Below, one piece after another: positions 1-12,429 of a DNA stretch of 64,000 bases (positions are counted from its first letter, which is position 1; every line of letters begins with the position of its first letter). The notes under the pieces were generated by a model. That model was not told the DNA's origin. It was given only the letters and a program-made list of their open reading frames with translations, and did no database searches. The stretch is from Leptodactylus fallax (lineage: Eukaryota; Chordata; Amphibia; Anura; Leptodactylidae). The position numbers and the translations under genes were made by a program. Location of the stretch: the NCBI GenBank assembly GCA_947044405.1, contig CAMRHE010000035.1, forward strand, positions 7,103,501-7,167,500, read 5' to 3'.

Positions 1-445
1 TCTGTTCCTATGCACTGTGAAAAATGTTTGAACAAATTCATCTTCCTGATTCCTTTAAACAGATCTCTTTCAAAATCGACCATTTCAAAATCAAAATTCT
101 CAACTAAACCATTGTATTGATGCATTGATGGTAGGGTAACTTGTTCTTCCAAAGCACTTGAATCTGTATCTGTGGTCCAATATTCTTTTGTCCTTTGTCT
201 TCTTATTTTTATCTTTCTCCGTCATTGCTTGCAATCATTCCAGTCAAAGATTCTCCCCAATTCAATATCTTGTTTGTCTCTTAAGTATTTGCCATGCTTC
301 CGTTCTTTAATCTCTGCTTTTATAGGTATAAGTCATTTTTCAATGTTCTTGGAGAAGTATTGAAATTGTTGTTCTGTCAATCTATTCTGTAAATCTAGTG
401 CATTACGCAAATTGGCTGTAATCATTTGTAAGTGCTTATTTTAAG
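1..445 (-). pseudogene. Decayed retroelement ORF fragment, cut by the window edge
   Basis: On the minus strand one reading frame runs from about position 440 to position 1, broken only by two TGA codons. It begins near ITANLRNALDLQNRLTEQQF, continues with a basic stretch (KAEIKERKHGKYLRDKQD, then LGRIFDW) and an acidic serine patch (DTDSSALEEQ), and ends with DFERDLFKGIRKMNLFKHF. Uniform codon-like texture over about 145 residues argues for a real coding relic. The last motif resembles the segment just before the reverse transcriptase of Penelope-like elements, but that is a weak recollection, so class is uncertain. One stop lies in CAATGACGG and could be a decayed CGA. The rest of the gene would lie left of the window. 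Confidence 0.45.
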
Positions 446-601
446 CAAAATTAGTTGTACTTTTTTATTGCACCCTTTTGGGAAACATTTCATGTATTGA
501 TCAAATTTTTCTAACTCTTTCTTATCAAGATGGCAAAAAAAGGTCAGTTTTGCCATCCTTCTTTTATGTTATAAATTTTATGTGGTGCACTGGGCATCAT
601 A

Positions 602-2203
<1,602 letters not shown>

Positions 2204-2459
2204 TAAATGACATGCTACCTCTGTTCTGCCAGTCAGCACAATTACAGTGATACCAAGTTTGTATTGAGATTTTATGTTGTAGTACTTTTGCACAATAAAA
2301 TTATTTTTGCTAAAAATAATTTGTTTTAGTGGCACCATATTCTGAGAACCATTAATTTTTAATTTTTCCATCATCAGAGCTGTGTAATCGCTTTTTTTTT
2401 TTTTTTGGGGGGGGGACATCTGTCATTTCTATTGGTGCCAGTTTGGGTTATATGTGACC

Positions 2460-3822
2460 CAGTGGCGTAACTAGGAATGGCTGGGCCCCAAGGCGAACAT
2501 TTGACATGGGCCCCCCCCAAACCGCTGCCCCCAATCGCCACCCCTGGACCGCCCCCTCCAACCCCCCCCCCCCCCCAAAAAAATGCATTCCTGCGCACAC
2601 TATTATGTGCCATAGTGGCCCCTGCACACAGTATCATGTCCCATAGTGGCCCCTGCACACAGTATCATGTCCCATAGTGGCCCCTGCACACAGTATCATG
2701 TCCCATAGTGGCCCCTGCACACAGTATCATGTCCCATAGTGGCCCCTGCACACAGTATAATGTCCCATAGTGGCCCCTGCACACAGTATCATACCCCATA
2801 GTGGCCCCTGCACACAGTATCATGCCCCATAGTGGCCCCTGCACACAGTATCATGTCCCATAGTGGCCCCTGCACACAGTATCATGCCCCATAGTGGCCC
2901 CTGCACACAGTATCATGCCCCATAGTGGCCCCTGCACACAGTATCATGCCCCATAGTGGCCCCTGCACACAGTATCATGCCCCATAGTGACCCCTGTACA
3001 CAGTATCATGCCCCATAGTGGCCCCTGCACACAGTATCATGTCCCATAGTGGCCCCTGCACACAGTATCATGTCCCATAGTGGCCCCTGCACACAGTATC
3101 ATGTCCCATAGTGGCCCCTGCACACAGTATTATTCCCCATAGTGGCCCCTGCACTGAGTATTTTGCCCCATAGTGGCCCCTGCACTGAGTATTTTGCCCC
3201 ATAGTGGCCCCTGCACACACTATTATATATCCCATTGTGGACCACCCATGAACAATTATTATACTCTGGGGTCTTTTCAGACCCCAGAGTATAATGATCG
3301 GAGACCCAGGGGAGGATAGAAACATAAAAAAACAACGTTGCTTACATGTTCCTCTCTCCGGTCCAGTCGCTGCTACTTCGGCCTTCTTCAATGTTGGACC
3401 AGGCCGGCGTCGCGACGCAAAATGACGTCCGCTGATGTCACCAAACAGGCCCGAAGCCTGGAGAAGCGTAGAAGAGGTAAGTACATTGTTTTTTATGTTC
3501 CCTCACCAACTCTGGGCCTCCGATTATACTCCAGGGTCTTTTCAAAGACCCCGGAGTATAATGATAGCAGAGACTGTGGTGTTCGGCCCACGGCCTCACA
3601 TACTGATCTCCGCTCCTGCTCACAGACGCCTCCGCAGAATCGGAAGCGCAGGCGGCCGTGAGCGGGACCCCGGGGATCGGTAAGTATATAGGGCCCGTTA
3701 CCTGCTGGGGTAACGGCCTATTAAAAAAAAAAAAAAAAAAGCATCGAGGGCCTGCGGGGCCCCATAATGTCACGGGCCCTGTGGCAGCTGCTACCGCTGC
3801 TACCCCGGTAGTTACGCCCCTG
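2460..3822 (+). mobile_element. Non-autonomous hAT-type element with internal minisatellite, copy 1
   Basis: The left end is CAGTGGCGTAACTA and the right end is TAGTTACGCCCCTG, an imperfect terminal inverted repeat. It is flanked by a perfect 8-bp duplication ATGTGACC (2452-2459 and 3823-3830). An 8-bp duplication plus CAG...CTG ends fits the hAT superfamily. There is no transposase. The interior holds a 31-bp minisatellite (2583-3235), then two hairpins built on TTATACTC...GAGTATAA (about 3257-3297 and 3522-3566), then GC-rich sequence and a run of 18 A near 3723. Open frames over the element are by-products of the repeat. Confidence 0.88.
2583..3235 (+). repeat. 31-bp minisatellite inside hAT copy 1
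   Basis: About 21 tandem units have the pattern GCACACAGTATCATG followed by YCCCATAGTGGCCCCT. Units differ mainly at the T/C after ATG and, in the last few, by CACTGAGTATTTTG and by CACACTATTATA variants. The gradient of variation toward the right end suggests expansion by slippage from the left and centre. The same unit appears at 9561-10025 and, inverted, at 26010-26400. Confidence 0.95.
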
Positions 3823-3830
3823 ATGTGACC

Positions 3831-4049
3831 TATGATAATTTTTTTATGCATTTTTTAAAGCAGTGTGAAAAAAACCCAGCTATTTTGTTTTGTTATTTTT
3901 ATTCTTTTTAATTTCTTACAGCATTCACCTTGCGGGATAAATAACTTTCTATTTTTATACCATGGTTTGTTATTGATCCATCACTACCAAATGTGGCTTT
4001 TTTATCTGTAAAAAAAATATTAGGAAAATTTTTTATTTTTTATTTTTTT

Positions 4050-4095
<46 letters not shown>

Positions 4096-5335
4096 GTCCT
4101 TTAAAGGTTATAGCCCCACCCTCGATTACACCATAAAAAATAAAAATTACCCTAATGGAGAGGAAAAACTATTTTATAAAGTTTCTTAGTAGCACTTTTT
4201 GTTATTAAATAAAAAAAAAAATGAAAAGTGAAAAACAGACACGTTTTCCCTTCTCTTTTGTTTATATTTTCCCGGATATAAAAAAAATTAAAACACATGC
4301 AAAAATAAAAACAACATAAAAATAAAGCCCTATGTGTCACCGAAAAAAGATGCAGAAATTAGTTGAATAACACAAATGATAAAAATATTACAGCCCTCAA
4401 AACCGCACATACAAAAAAACCCGAAAATGTGTCTGGTCCTGGACCAGAAATTTGCTTGGTACTGAAGTGGTTAAAGCTAAAGTATTCCTGCAGGCTAGTC
4501 TCAATGATATGTTTATGGGCAGGATGTGAACACAAAAACAAGTTACATTGCCATAAAGACTGGATTAGATCTTACATGCTCCTGTATAGTTAAAGGGGTT
4601 GTCCAGGATAATATAATATTTTTAAGCTAAGTCCCCCATGCCACCTCTCCAACTTTGTATTATATCTTTATTTAACATATTGTATATTTTTTCAGTAATA
4701 TATGTAGGTCATATGACCTACATATATTACATTTTTAACCTTTCCACTAAAGTAATGGGTCCTCGATATAATCCATATTCTGACCTCGCCTCCTCTAGAC
4801 CCTTTGTACTTACCTTTTCCTGTAGACCTGGGCAGATGCGAGTGTGTGAGAGAGGAAGGGGGAGTGTGTGAGAGAGGGAGGTGGAGTGAGGCATCATGGA
4901 ACTTGTAGGAAACAGAAAAGGAAGATAGTGATGTAAACAAATGCAGAGGATGCCAGGAGCTCACAGAAAACCCCAGAAATCACTCTAAACACTGCTAAAG
5001 GTATTTGGTTGCACTTATTAACCTATTAATAGCACTAACTGACTTTTTTTGAAAAATGATTTTTTTTTGCTCTGTAAACGCCTTTAAGGTGATTGGGTAT
5101 GATCAGTCCAATTAATGGATTCTATTGTAGACTGCTTAGAGGAAAAACAGAAGATCTCTATGCAGTACAAACATCAATTCTAGAATAGCTGTTGTGAATG
5201 AAAGGTAACATGTTTTTTGTGAATTATGGTGTGTTTTTCATATATCACAAACTTCTTCCTTCGTAAGTAATGAGGTAAGTGTAAAATGTGGGGAATAGGT
5301 GACTGAAGTAGTGTCTAGAGAGTTGTCTGTTATAG
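3831..5335. repeat. AT-rich non-coding stretch with old dispersed repeats
   Basis: No supported gene. A (TAA)n microsatellite of about 15 units sits at 4050-4095. The stretch 4090-4475 aligns by eye with 30890-31220 (shared phrases GTTTACATTTT-like, AAAATAAAAACAACA, GTTACAGCCC/TTACAACCC), so it is a copy of a dispersed repeat whose right end reads GTACTGAAGTGGTTAA. From about 4595 the phrase AAAGGGGTTGTCCAGG starts another repeat that I recognise as common in frogs. The palindromic TATGTAGGTCATATGACCTACATA lies near 4700-4723. Confidence 0.6.
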
Positions 5336-6397
5336 AATTAACCCCTTCCCGCCAGAGGCATTTTTCGATTTTCGTTTTTGACTCCCCGCCTTCCAAACCC
5401 CATAACTTTTTTAGTTTTCTGTTCACAGAGCCATATGAGAGCTTGCGGGACAAATTGTTATTTATAATAGTACAATTTATTATTCTGTATAATGTACTGG
5501 GAAGCCAGAAAAAAATTCAGAATGGGGTGGAACTGGAGAAAAAGTGCATTTGTGTGTCTTACAGGGTTCGTTTTTACAGCGTTCATTCTGCAGTCAAAAT
5601 GACATGTCACCTATATCCGCTAAGATTCTGGGGATGCCAAATTTATATAGTTTTATTTAAATTTTAACCCCTTAACAAAAATCCAAAACTTTTACAAATA
5701 TATTTTTCTTCTTAAAGTTGCCATATTCTGACACCTGTAACTTTTTTATATTTCTGTGTATGGGGATGTATAGGGTATATTTTTTTGCAGGGCCAGTTGT
5801 AATTTTTAGTTATACCATTTTGGGGAATGTCTATAGCTTTTATCACTATTTGTTAATTTTTTATTTATTAGCGGCAAAACAGTGGTTTGGCAGTTTTGAT
5901 TTTTTTTTCTGCTACGGCATTTATCGTTTCGTAAAATTATTTCTATACGTTTGTAGACCAGACGTTTTCAGACACAGTGATACCTATTGTTTATGTGTTT
6001 CACAGTATTTAAGTACTTTTATATGTATTTTAGGGAAAGGAGGGGTTATTTTAAGTTTTTATTCTTTTTAGTTTTTTAATATTCTGATCACTAATGCAAT
6101 ACATCGTGCATTATGCTTATGCATTGCAAAATACCGTAATTTGTATAACAGGCTCCATAAAGAAGCCTGTCATACAAATGAATGCCAGACATGCCCGGGA
6201 GCTTTCAATAGACTATTGGCTGTAATGGCAATGGAATGCTGGCTACGGTTCTGGTTCCTACCCAAAATGGCGGCACCTATGCGCCACCAGTAAAATGGCA
6301 CCTCAGTGTGACCTTAATGGTCACTGATCGTGGGCATTAGCGGTGGGTCTCTGCTGTATAACCGGCAGAGACCCGGCAGCTATGCCGGCCCCTCAGC
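5336..6397 (+). repeat. Long non-coding repeat starting TTAACCCCTTCCCGCC
   Basis: This is about 1 kb of T-rich sequence beginning TTAACCCCTTCCCGCC and containing stock phrases such as CATAACTTTTTTAG and GCGGGACAAATTG, ending in a GC-richer segment with CCGGCAGAGACCCGGCAG. I recognise the phrases as a very abundant anuran repeat. No open frame or terminal inverted repeat could be established. A second TTAACCCC occurs at about 5663, which may be a sub-repeat boundary. Function and transposon class are unknown to me. Confidence 0.55.
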
Positions 6398-6650
6398 TCA
6401 TGGAAATTAGCATTTCATTCTTATGCAAATTAGCTGAAAGGTGGCTTTAGAGGCGTTTCTTCTCCTGCCACGGCTTCACTCTCCACTCTAGTTAACCACC
6501 CTTACCTGTAAACAAAGTGTGACAAGGTGGGAGATGTCACTCAAGCAATGGGGAGAGGAGCTGGGTGGCAGTTAGGGGCAATTATCTTGAACAGAGATTT
6601 TCAGCTAATTTGCATAAGAATTAAATATTGCTTTTCATGAAAATGGAGCT
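6398..6650. repeat. Short inverted-repeat element (MITE-like) with octamer-containing arms
   Basis: A 23-bp perfect inverted repeat lies at 6417-6439 and 6599-6621, with core TTATGCAAATTAGC, extending imperfectly outward on both sides (AGCTCATGGAAATTAGC-like left, TTTTCATGAAAATGGAGC right). The arm contains ATGCAAAT, the classical octamer bound by POU-domain factors. The element is about 250 bp with no coding capacity. No clear target duplication was found, so the exact ends are approximate. Confidence 0.6.
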
Positions 6651-6734
6651 GCAATGAAGAATAAGAAAATGTAGAAGCAGCCCTACAAGCTAATGGCATT
6701 ACTTCACAAAATTACTGAATTTCCTGCTGACAGA

Positions 6735-6930
6735 CTCCCTTTAATACAAAGATAGATTCTAAGCTCTTGCCTCATAGATTGTAAGGTCTTTCAAGCTTGG
6801 CCCTTACTCCTATTATGTGAATTGATTTATTACACTGTAATGTCTCATTTTGTCTCTACATGAACCCTATCGTTTTTAAAGTTCTGTGGAATATGTTGGT
6901 GCTATATAAATAAAATTTATTATTACTCTG
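6735..6930 (+). repeat. 3' tail of a LINE/SINE-type repeat
   Basis: The stretch from AGATAGATTCTAAGCTCTTG to GTTGGTGCTATATAAATAAAATTTATTATT matches the familiar 3' tail of a non-LTR-derived repeat in frogs (GTAAGCTCTTGCGAGCAGGG-type start, GCTATATAAATAAA then ATT repeats). The terminal ATT-rich run is where such tails end. I cannot tell from the tail alone whether the parent is L2- or CR1-type. Confidence 0.55.
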
Positions 6931-8394
6931 TAGGAGGTAAGTTTCTTGCAGAAAACATAGGAAGCCAAGGACAACATATAAGCTCTCTTTTGTATTATTT
7001 AGCATTTAAAGATGCTATTTTTATAACTATTGAGGAGATGATAGCTGGTAGCCACAACATCTTGCAAATCACATCACTGTCAAATAGTAGTCAGTACAGT
7101 CTAACATGAAATGGCAGCACGGCACAATAGTGCAGAGCGCAGTAATAGAAAGCAATCTGCTCAAAAGTCAAATGCAATAATCATTTTAACAGCAAATAAG
7201 GCTCTATGAGCAGTAGAGTGAGGGGTGTTTACAGGGTTGTTTTACTGGGGCTGTTTGCGTGATTTCACAAGTTGCCATTCATCCTTGTGAAGGTGAGATT
7301 GGTGTTTTGTAGCAAGGTTTCACTCTTAGGCTTTCATCCAGGAATTTGACAGAATGCAGCCTGCGCTATTGAACAATTAGTAGGGGTACAGGAAATCCCC
7401 ATCTATATAAGATCTTGTCTTCTCTGAAAGCTGTATTGACAGGTGCAAGTTGTCGACTAATTTGGAAGGTTGCTGCTGATGAAGAATCAGAATAGACTAA
7501 GAGGCATTTGTACTGCTCAGGAAGTTGCTCCTTTTCTTTGCAGCTTAGCTCCCACTAACTCAGTGATTTTGGCCCTGTGTAGTGTATACGACTGGCACCA
7601 AAAGATCACTGTACAGCTAATTGTTTCAGGGGGAGGCTGTAGCCTCTCCACTGATTAGGTGTTTAAGACCTATCCTGAGGGTAAGACATAAGAAGCGTAA
7701 CAGTTTTAATAAAGCTTGGAATATAGTGAATCAGGTCTTGAGCCACAACACTTTCAGGAATGTCTTGAATCTCTGTTATTTTGCAGCACCCGTCCTCTAT
7801 ATCTACAAGTTGGCTCTCACTTGGACCAGGTCAGCCTCTATGTCACAGTGGGCATCAATAAGTTTTGTTTTTATGAGTGTAACAATAAAGCCTTACTTGC
7901 CACTGCTCCATCTTCAGAATAGTGGAGCCTTTGCCTTTGCTGGGATCCTAAATTCAGGAGTGGAAGCAGCAGAAGATATTTCTTCACATGTGTGAGCATA
8001 ATAATGGCAGGTGCGCATTTCACAATTGACTTCATCAGCATTTAATGATGAGACTGACAGAGACATTCCCAGATACCATTGTGCAGCAAATCAGTGAAAT
8101 GGACTGAAGTACTTCTCCGAAGAGATGATGCAGCAGTGGAATTGACCTGCAGGAACTTAGCAAGGGGTTTGGAAATTCGGGGGCCAGGCTGTGAGCATAT
8201 GCTGGTGCCATCTGTAATTTCGCCCTGGGTAGCAACTTGAGTTTTCTGAGCAACATGGTAAGGTTTTAGGGTTGTTTGGTTACTAATTTTCCCAGTGAGG
8301 AGGTTATAGTCACCATATGCCAGTTGCTTGTACGTGCAGAGTAGCTACACTTTTAGGCATCTATTCACTGTAGTGGTCAAGCTACATCCCCAAA
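6931..8394. other. No recognisable feature
   Basis: This is unique-looking sequence. Short open frames (for example around 7470-7995) lack family motifs and have no coding texture. No inverted repeats, microsatellites or transposon termini were seen. Confidence 0.5.
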
Positions 8395-8710
8395 GTAAAA
8401 ATGCATTAAAAATAGAAGTATTAATTGTTTATTTTTAAACAAAAAATAAATCTAAATCAAAACAGTATTTGGTGTGACCGCTTTTTGCCTTCAAAATAGC
8501 ATTGATTCTTCTAGGTACATTTGTACATAGTTTTTGAAGGCACATGGGGAGATTGTAACAAGCATCTAGGAGAACTAACCACAAATCTTCTGTGGATGTA
8601 AACTTGCTCAAATCCTTCTGTCTTTTTATGTTATTCTAGACAGAGTCAATGATGTTGAGATCAGGACTCTGTGGAAGACATATTATCACTCTCAGGATTC
8701 CTCCTGCATA
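8395..8710 (-). pseudogene. 3' fragment of a Tc1-like transposase gene
   Basis: Minus-strand translation in the proper frame gives SPDLNIIDSV, then KRQKDLSKFTSTEDLWLVLL and later LCTNVPRRINAILKAKSGHT. This is the C-terminal part of a Tc1-family transposase, from the region of the catalytic Glu (here NIID, so Glu to Asp) to the end. Stops and small indels interrupt it, and nothing upstream of the third catalytic residue remains. The sequence on the right (from about 8711) does not continue the gene, so the copy is truncated. Its family differs from the eight longer copies in this window. Confidence 0.8.
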
Positions 8711-8839
8711 GGATGGTCGCATCAAATATTAATTTAAATTAGATTTATCTTTTGTTCCTTCACCTAATTTTGTTATTTGACACAATTAAAGTATTAGCAC
8801 TTCTGTAGTAAGCTTACCTTTAGTGACCAGTGTCAGGCA

Positions 8840-9310
8840 GCTGCTGTCAAGACAAATACAATTATGGGATGCATCGAAAGCGGCATAGGTGCTCATGACA
8901 AGAACATAGTTATGCCTCTATACAAATTATTAGTATGGCCACACTAGTATGGCCACACTGGGCCCCAGTATACAAGAAAGACATAACTGAAATAGAGAGA
9001 GTGCAGGAAAGAGAAACCAAGACAATTAGGGGAATTGGTGAATTAGAGTACAAGGAAAGATTAACAAATTCGGGGTTATTCATAATTGTTTTTATTTTTT
9101 TTTTAAAAGAGGGCTACGGGGAGATCTAATTACAAAATGTACAAATTCATGAAGGTAAAGTACAAAGACCTTTCTAATGATCTTTTTACTCCTAGCCTGT
9201 GACGGTGAGAAGGGGACTTCCTCTATGCCCAGAGGAAAGAATATTTCACCAGTATCTTCTTTATTGCAAGAGCAGTGAGGCTGAATGTAGGTTGCATACA
9301 TTTTGAGAAT
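8840..9310 (+). pseudogene. CR1/L2-like LINE ORF2 C-terminal remnant
   Basis: The plus strand encodes VWPHWAPVYKKDITEIERVQ, then ETKTIRGIGELEYKERLTNS, GLF and, after a frameshift in a T-rich insertion near 9087-9110, LRGDLITK. These are the markers (W.P...KDI..IE.VQ, L.Y.ERL...GLF, LRGDLI) of the conserved C-terminus of CR1-clade and related LINE polymerases. Further frames give LFTPSL and ARAVRLN, also typical. Only the end of ORF2 is present. Which LINE clade is involved cannot be settled from this fragment. Confidence 0.65.
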
Positions 9311-9444
9311 GCAGTTACCAGCATCGGAGACTCTGTTAAATTATTTATTGGGAGTGGAATTGGAGGAGGTAGAGCTAGGCAGTCTTCATTACCTCCTCTG
9401 TGTGTTGTGGGTCCTGAGTTCTGACACTGGCCCTACAAATAACC

Positions 9445-10366
9445 CAGTGGCATAACTAGGAATGGCTGGGCCCCAAGGTGAACATTTGACATGAGGCCCC
9501 TCCGAACCACCGCCCCCAACCCCCCAAACCGCCCCCTCCAACAGCCCCCCGCACAATCCGCATTCCTGCACACAATATTATTCCCCATAGTGGCCCCCGC
9601 ACACAGTAGTATTCCCCATAGTGGACCCTGCACACAGTATAATGCCCCATAGTGGCCCCTACACACAGTATTATGCCCCATAGTGGCCCCTGCACACAGT
9701 ATTATGCCCCATAGTGGCCCCTTCACATAGTATTATGCCCCATAGTGGCCCCTGCACACAGTAGTATGCCCCATAGTGGCCCCTGAACACAGTATTATGC
9801 CCCATAGTTGCCCCTTCACACAGTATTATGTCCCATAGTGGCCTCTGCACACAGTATTATGTCCCATAGTGGCCTCTGCACACAGTATTATGTCCCATAG
9901 TGGCCTCTGCACACAGTATTATGCTCCATAGTGGCCCCTGCACACAGTATTATGCCCCATAGTGGCCCCTGCACACAGTATTATGTCCCATAGTGGCCCC
10001 TACACACAGTAGTATGCCCCATTGTGGACCACCCATGAACGATTATACTCTGGAGTCTTTTCAAACCCCAGAGTATAATGATCGGAGACCCAGGGGAGGA
10101 TACAAACATAAAAACAATGCTACTTACCTCTCCCTTGCTCCGCTGCACTCCTGTGTGCTACTTCGGCCATCTTCAATGTTGGACCAGATCTCGTGTGATC
10201 CAAGCCGGCGTCGCAATGCATAATGACGTAGGCTGACGTCTGGGACGTCACCAAACAGGCCCTAACCCTGGGTTCGCGGTAGCGGCTGCCACAGGGATTC
10301 GAGCCCCTTAATGTCCTGGGCCCTGTGGCAGCCGCTACCGCTGCTACCCCGGTATTTACGCCCCTG
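9445..10366 (+). mobile_element. Non-autonomous hAT-type element with internal minisatellite, copy 2
   Basis: Ends are CAGTGGCATAACTAGG and GGTATTTACGCCCCTG. Flanking 8-mers AAATAACC (9437-9444) and ACATAACC (10367-10374) match at 7 of 8. It has the same layout as copy 1: minisatellite (9561-10025), one GATTATACTCTGG...CCAGAGTATAATGATC hairpin (about 10041-10083), the CTTCGGCC-TCTTCAATGTTGGACCA segment, and the CTACCGCTGCTACCCCGG terminal segment. It is shorter than copy 1 because the array has fewer units and the second hairpin block is missing. Confidence 0.87.
9561..10025 (+). repeat. 31-bp minisatellite inside hAT copy 2
   Basis: About 15 units of GCACACAGTATTATGCCC followed by CATAGTGGCCCCT. 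Several adjacent units share private variants (GGCCTCTGCACACAG in three consecutive units near 9840-9920), which shows local expansion after insertion. Confidence 0.95.
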
Positions 10367-10374
10367 ACATAACC

Positions 10375-11446
10375 CTATAGTTACCAAATAACATTAGTAT
10401 AGTGTGCATAAATAAATCCACCATGAATAATGCAGTCATATACATACAAATGACAGTGCTAATACTGCCTATAAAAGTGCCTAGATAATAGAGAAAATCA
10501 AACAGACATAGCTGTAATTAATCCTTTTCCTGATGGTTGCCACTAGGTAGTGGGTGTTTCGTTTCATTTTGTTTTTTTTCCGTTTTACAATTGAGCCAAG
10601 GGCTGAATTTTGTCTGCAATTCCTCTCTCTCAACCAAAGATCACCAGGTTGTCCTGTGATTCTTTCATACATGTTAGTGAATGGATTCACTTTGCGAGAA
10701 AGCCACAACCCTCGACTTCAACTTGAAAATTGCTTGATTTTTTTTGCCTCTTAAAGTCGTGGTTGTGGTATCCATGGGGTCGTAATGCAACTCCAGTTCA
10801 CAAACATGAGTGAAGGAGTGGCAAATGTGTTATGGGAGTGGCAGTCAAAATCGTGGTATAGCCTTACCCTGATACTATAAGAAAGAGTAGCCAAGAACCA
10901 ATAATGTACTTAGTGATAGAGCCTGGTTCTTCTAAAGACTAAAATTGTACCATCATATTATTATATTTTCCTAAAGGCTCATTCTCTTTTGACAAAAGCA
11001 TTCAGACTATTATATGGGAGTGTGTGAAGTTCAGTTGTGAGAGGTTTCCTGAAATCCTTCTGGTATTTCATTCCATGGCCTCATGTCCAGGAAACACAAT
11101 TAGATCTTTAACTCCAGCTGTACTAAGTGGTTGCATCCCAGGTGACCTGTAAGATAAGCTTTTCTAAATAATTTAAATTGTGTCACCTTGAATCCCCTTT
11201 TGTAAGTTAAAACTGCTACCATCGCAATGCTTATTTCTGCAGACTTACTGGAGGAAATGATGGCTTATTAAAATATTTATTGATACAAATGCATCACAGA
11301 ATGCATGTAATGGGAAATTGGATGTTATGTATTTTATAAAAATACCAATTAATTATTAACATTATGGTTTCCAGTGTGCAGCCTCATTCACAGAGGGGAT
11401 GAGACTGGTTTTAACAGCACCACAGTTGCACGGAAAATGAAGTAAC
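10375..11446. other. No recognisable feature
   Basis: This is AT-rich sequence between hAT copy 2 and the Ngaro element. No open frame with motifs, no inverted repeat and no microsatellite worth naming. Confidence 0.5.
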
Positions 11447-11685
11447 AAGACTGCATGGATTAACCAATACCGTCTTCCTCCCCCTAACCCAAATAAAGAG
11501 CAACACACAACGATTCCTTTTTTGTGGGCAGAAGGTCGGCCACAGCTTTATTATAAATTTCTCATAACGTTAACCATAACGTGAAAAACATAACTGTCAT
11601 CAGGAACAGGAGGGGTGAGCCCGGCACCGAAACTCCAGAGGGCCCGTCCTACTCCCCGTCGACACCTCATCTTCTCTACACCACC
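11447..11685 (-). repeat. Ngaro terminal repeat B2
   Basis: This is a direct copy of B1 (12183-12425), sharing GACTGCATGGATTAACCAAT, the phrase CACAACGATTCCTTTTTTG and CATAACGTTAACCATAAC, and drifting apart near CATCTTCTCTRCACCA. It is the outer 3' end of the element. It is separated from A2 by about 230 bp of A/T-rich sequence (11686-11913) found nowhere else in the window. Confidence 0.85.
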
Positions 11686-11913
11686 GCACACCAGCTGTGA
11701 CTTGCCAAAACATACCAAGGATTAATTGAAAAAGAAACCACAAGGTGACATAAAACGCCACATACCTAGTTAATCCATAACTTCAAATTTTTTATTTCTT
11801 TTTGTTATTTTAATTTTTTTTTTTTTAAACTTCATCCATACCATATTTTTTTTTTCTTTTTTTAAAACAGAAATCATAAAGGAAAACTAAATACAAAAAG
11901 GAGGGTGGGTGGG

Positions 11914-12184
11914 AGCTCATGTGAAAGGAAGCAGCCGGAAAGAGGAAGGGCTGCCTCCTGCACCAACATATCAACCCTGATAACATACCATCACGGGAAC
12001 GCCCCTTAATTCTAGGGGGGAGGGGAAAGAGGCCATATCCAACCCAGTACTATTTGGGACAAACCACCTCACGGCTCCACTTATTAATAGAAGGCACAGG
12101 GGGAGGGGGAGGAAGGAGTCATCTTTCCTTCCCTCACTCACCAGGCAGTCCCTGGCATCCTCCCAAAAGGTCCGATGCCTGCAA
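11914..12184 (-). repeat. Ngaro repeat A2
   Basis: This is a direct copy of A1 (20072-20347). Both run from AGCTCATGTGAAAGG through CGGGAACGCCCCTTAATTCT and CTTTCCTTCCCTCACTCA to GGTGCCTGCAA or GATGCCTGCAA. It abuts B1 with a two-base overlap (AA at 12183-12184), the compact junction expected for the circular-intermediate mechanism proposed for these elements. Confidence 0.87.
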
Positions 12185-12425
12185 GACTGCATGGATTAAC
12201 CAATACCGTCATCCTCCCCCTAACCCAAATAAAGAGCAACACACAACGATTCCTTTTTTGTGGGCAGAAGATCGGCCACAGGTTTATTATACACTTCTCA
12301 TAACGTTAACCATAACTTGAAAAACATAACTATCATCAGGTACAGGAGGGGTGAGTCCGGCCCCAGAACTCCGGCGGGCCCATCCTACTCCCCGTCCACC
12401 CCTCATCTTCTCTGCACCAACGCCA
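12183..12425 (-). repeat. Ngaro repeat B1
   Basis: This is the inner copy of the B repeat, immediately next to A2. It overlaps the end of the SGNH-hydrolase frame, so the 3' end of the coding region lies inside the repeat. Confidence 0.85.
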
Positions 12426-12429
12426 AGGA

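Noticed and set aside
2583..3235. CRISPR-like array of regularly spaced repeats
   Set aside because: Units are contiguous 31-bp copies without unique spacers, inside a hAT-type element of a vertebrate genome; it is a minisatellite.
2374..3391. Repeat-rich open frames (for example Gly/Ala/Met repeats) as proteins
   Set aside because: A 31-bp array (not a multiple of three, cycling all frames) yields long stop-free readings by composition; they have no start context or motifs and match the array period.
7470..8000. Host exon candidates in overlapping frames
   Set aside because: Two overlapping frames of similar length with no conserved motif and no convincing splice sites.
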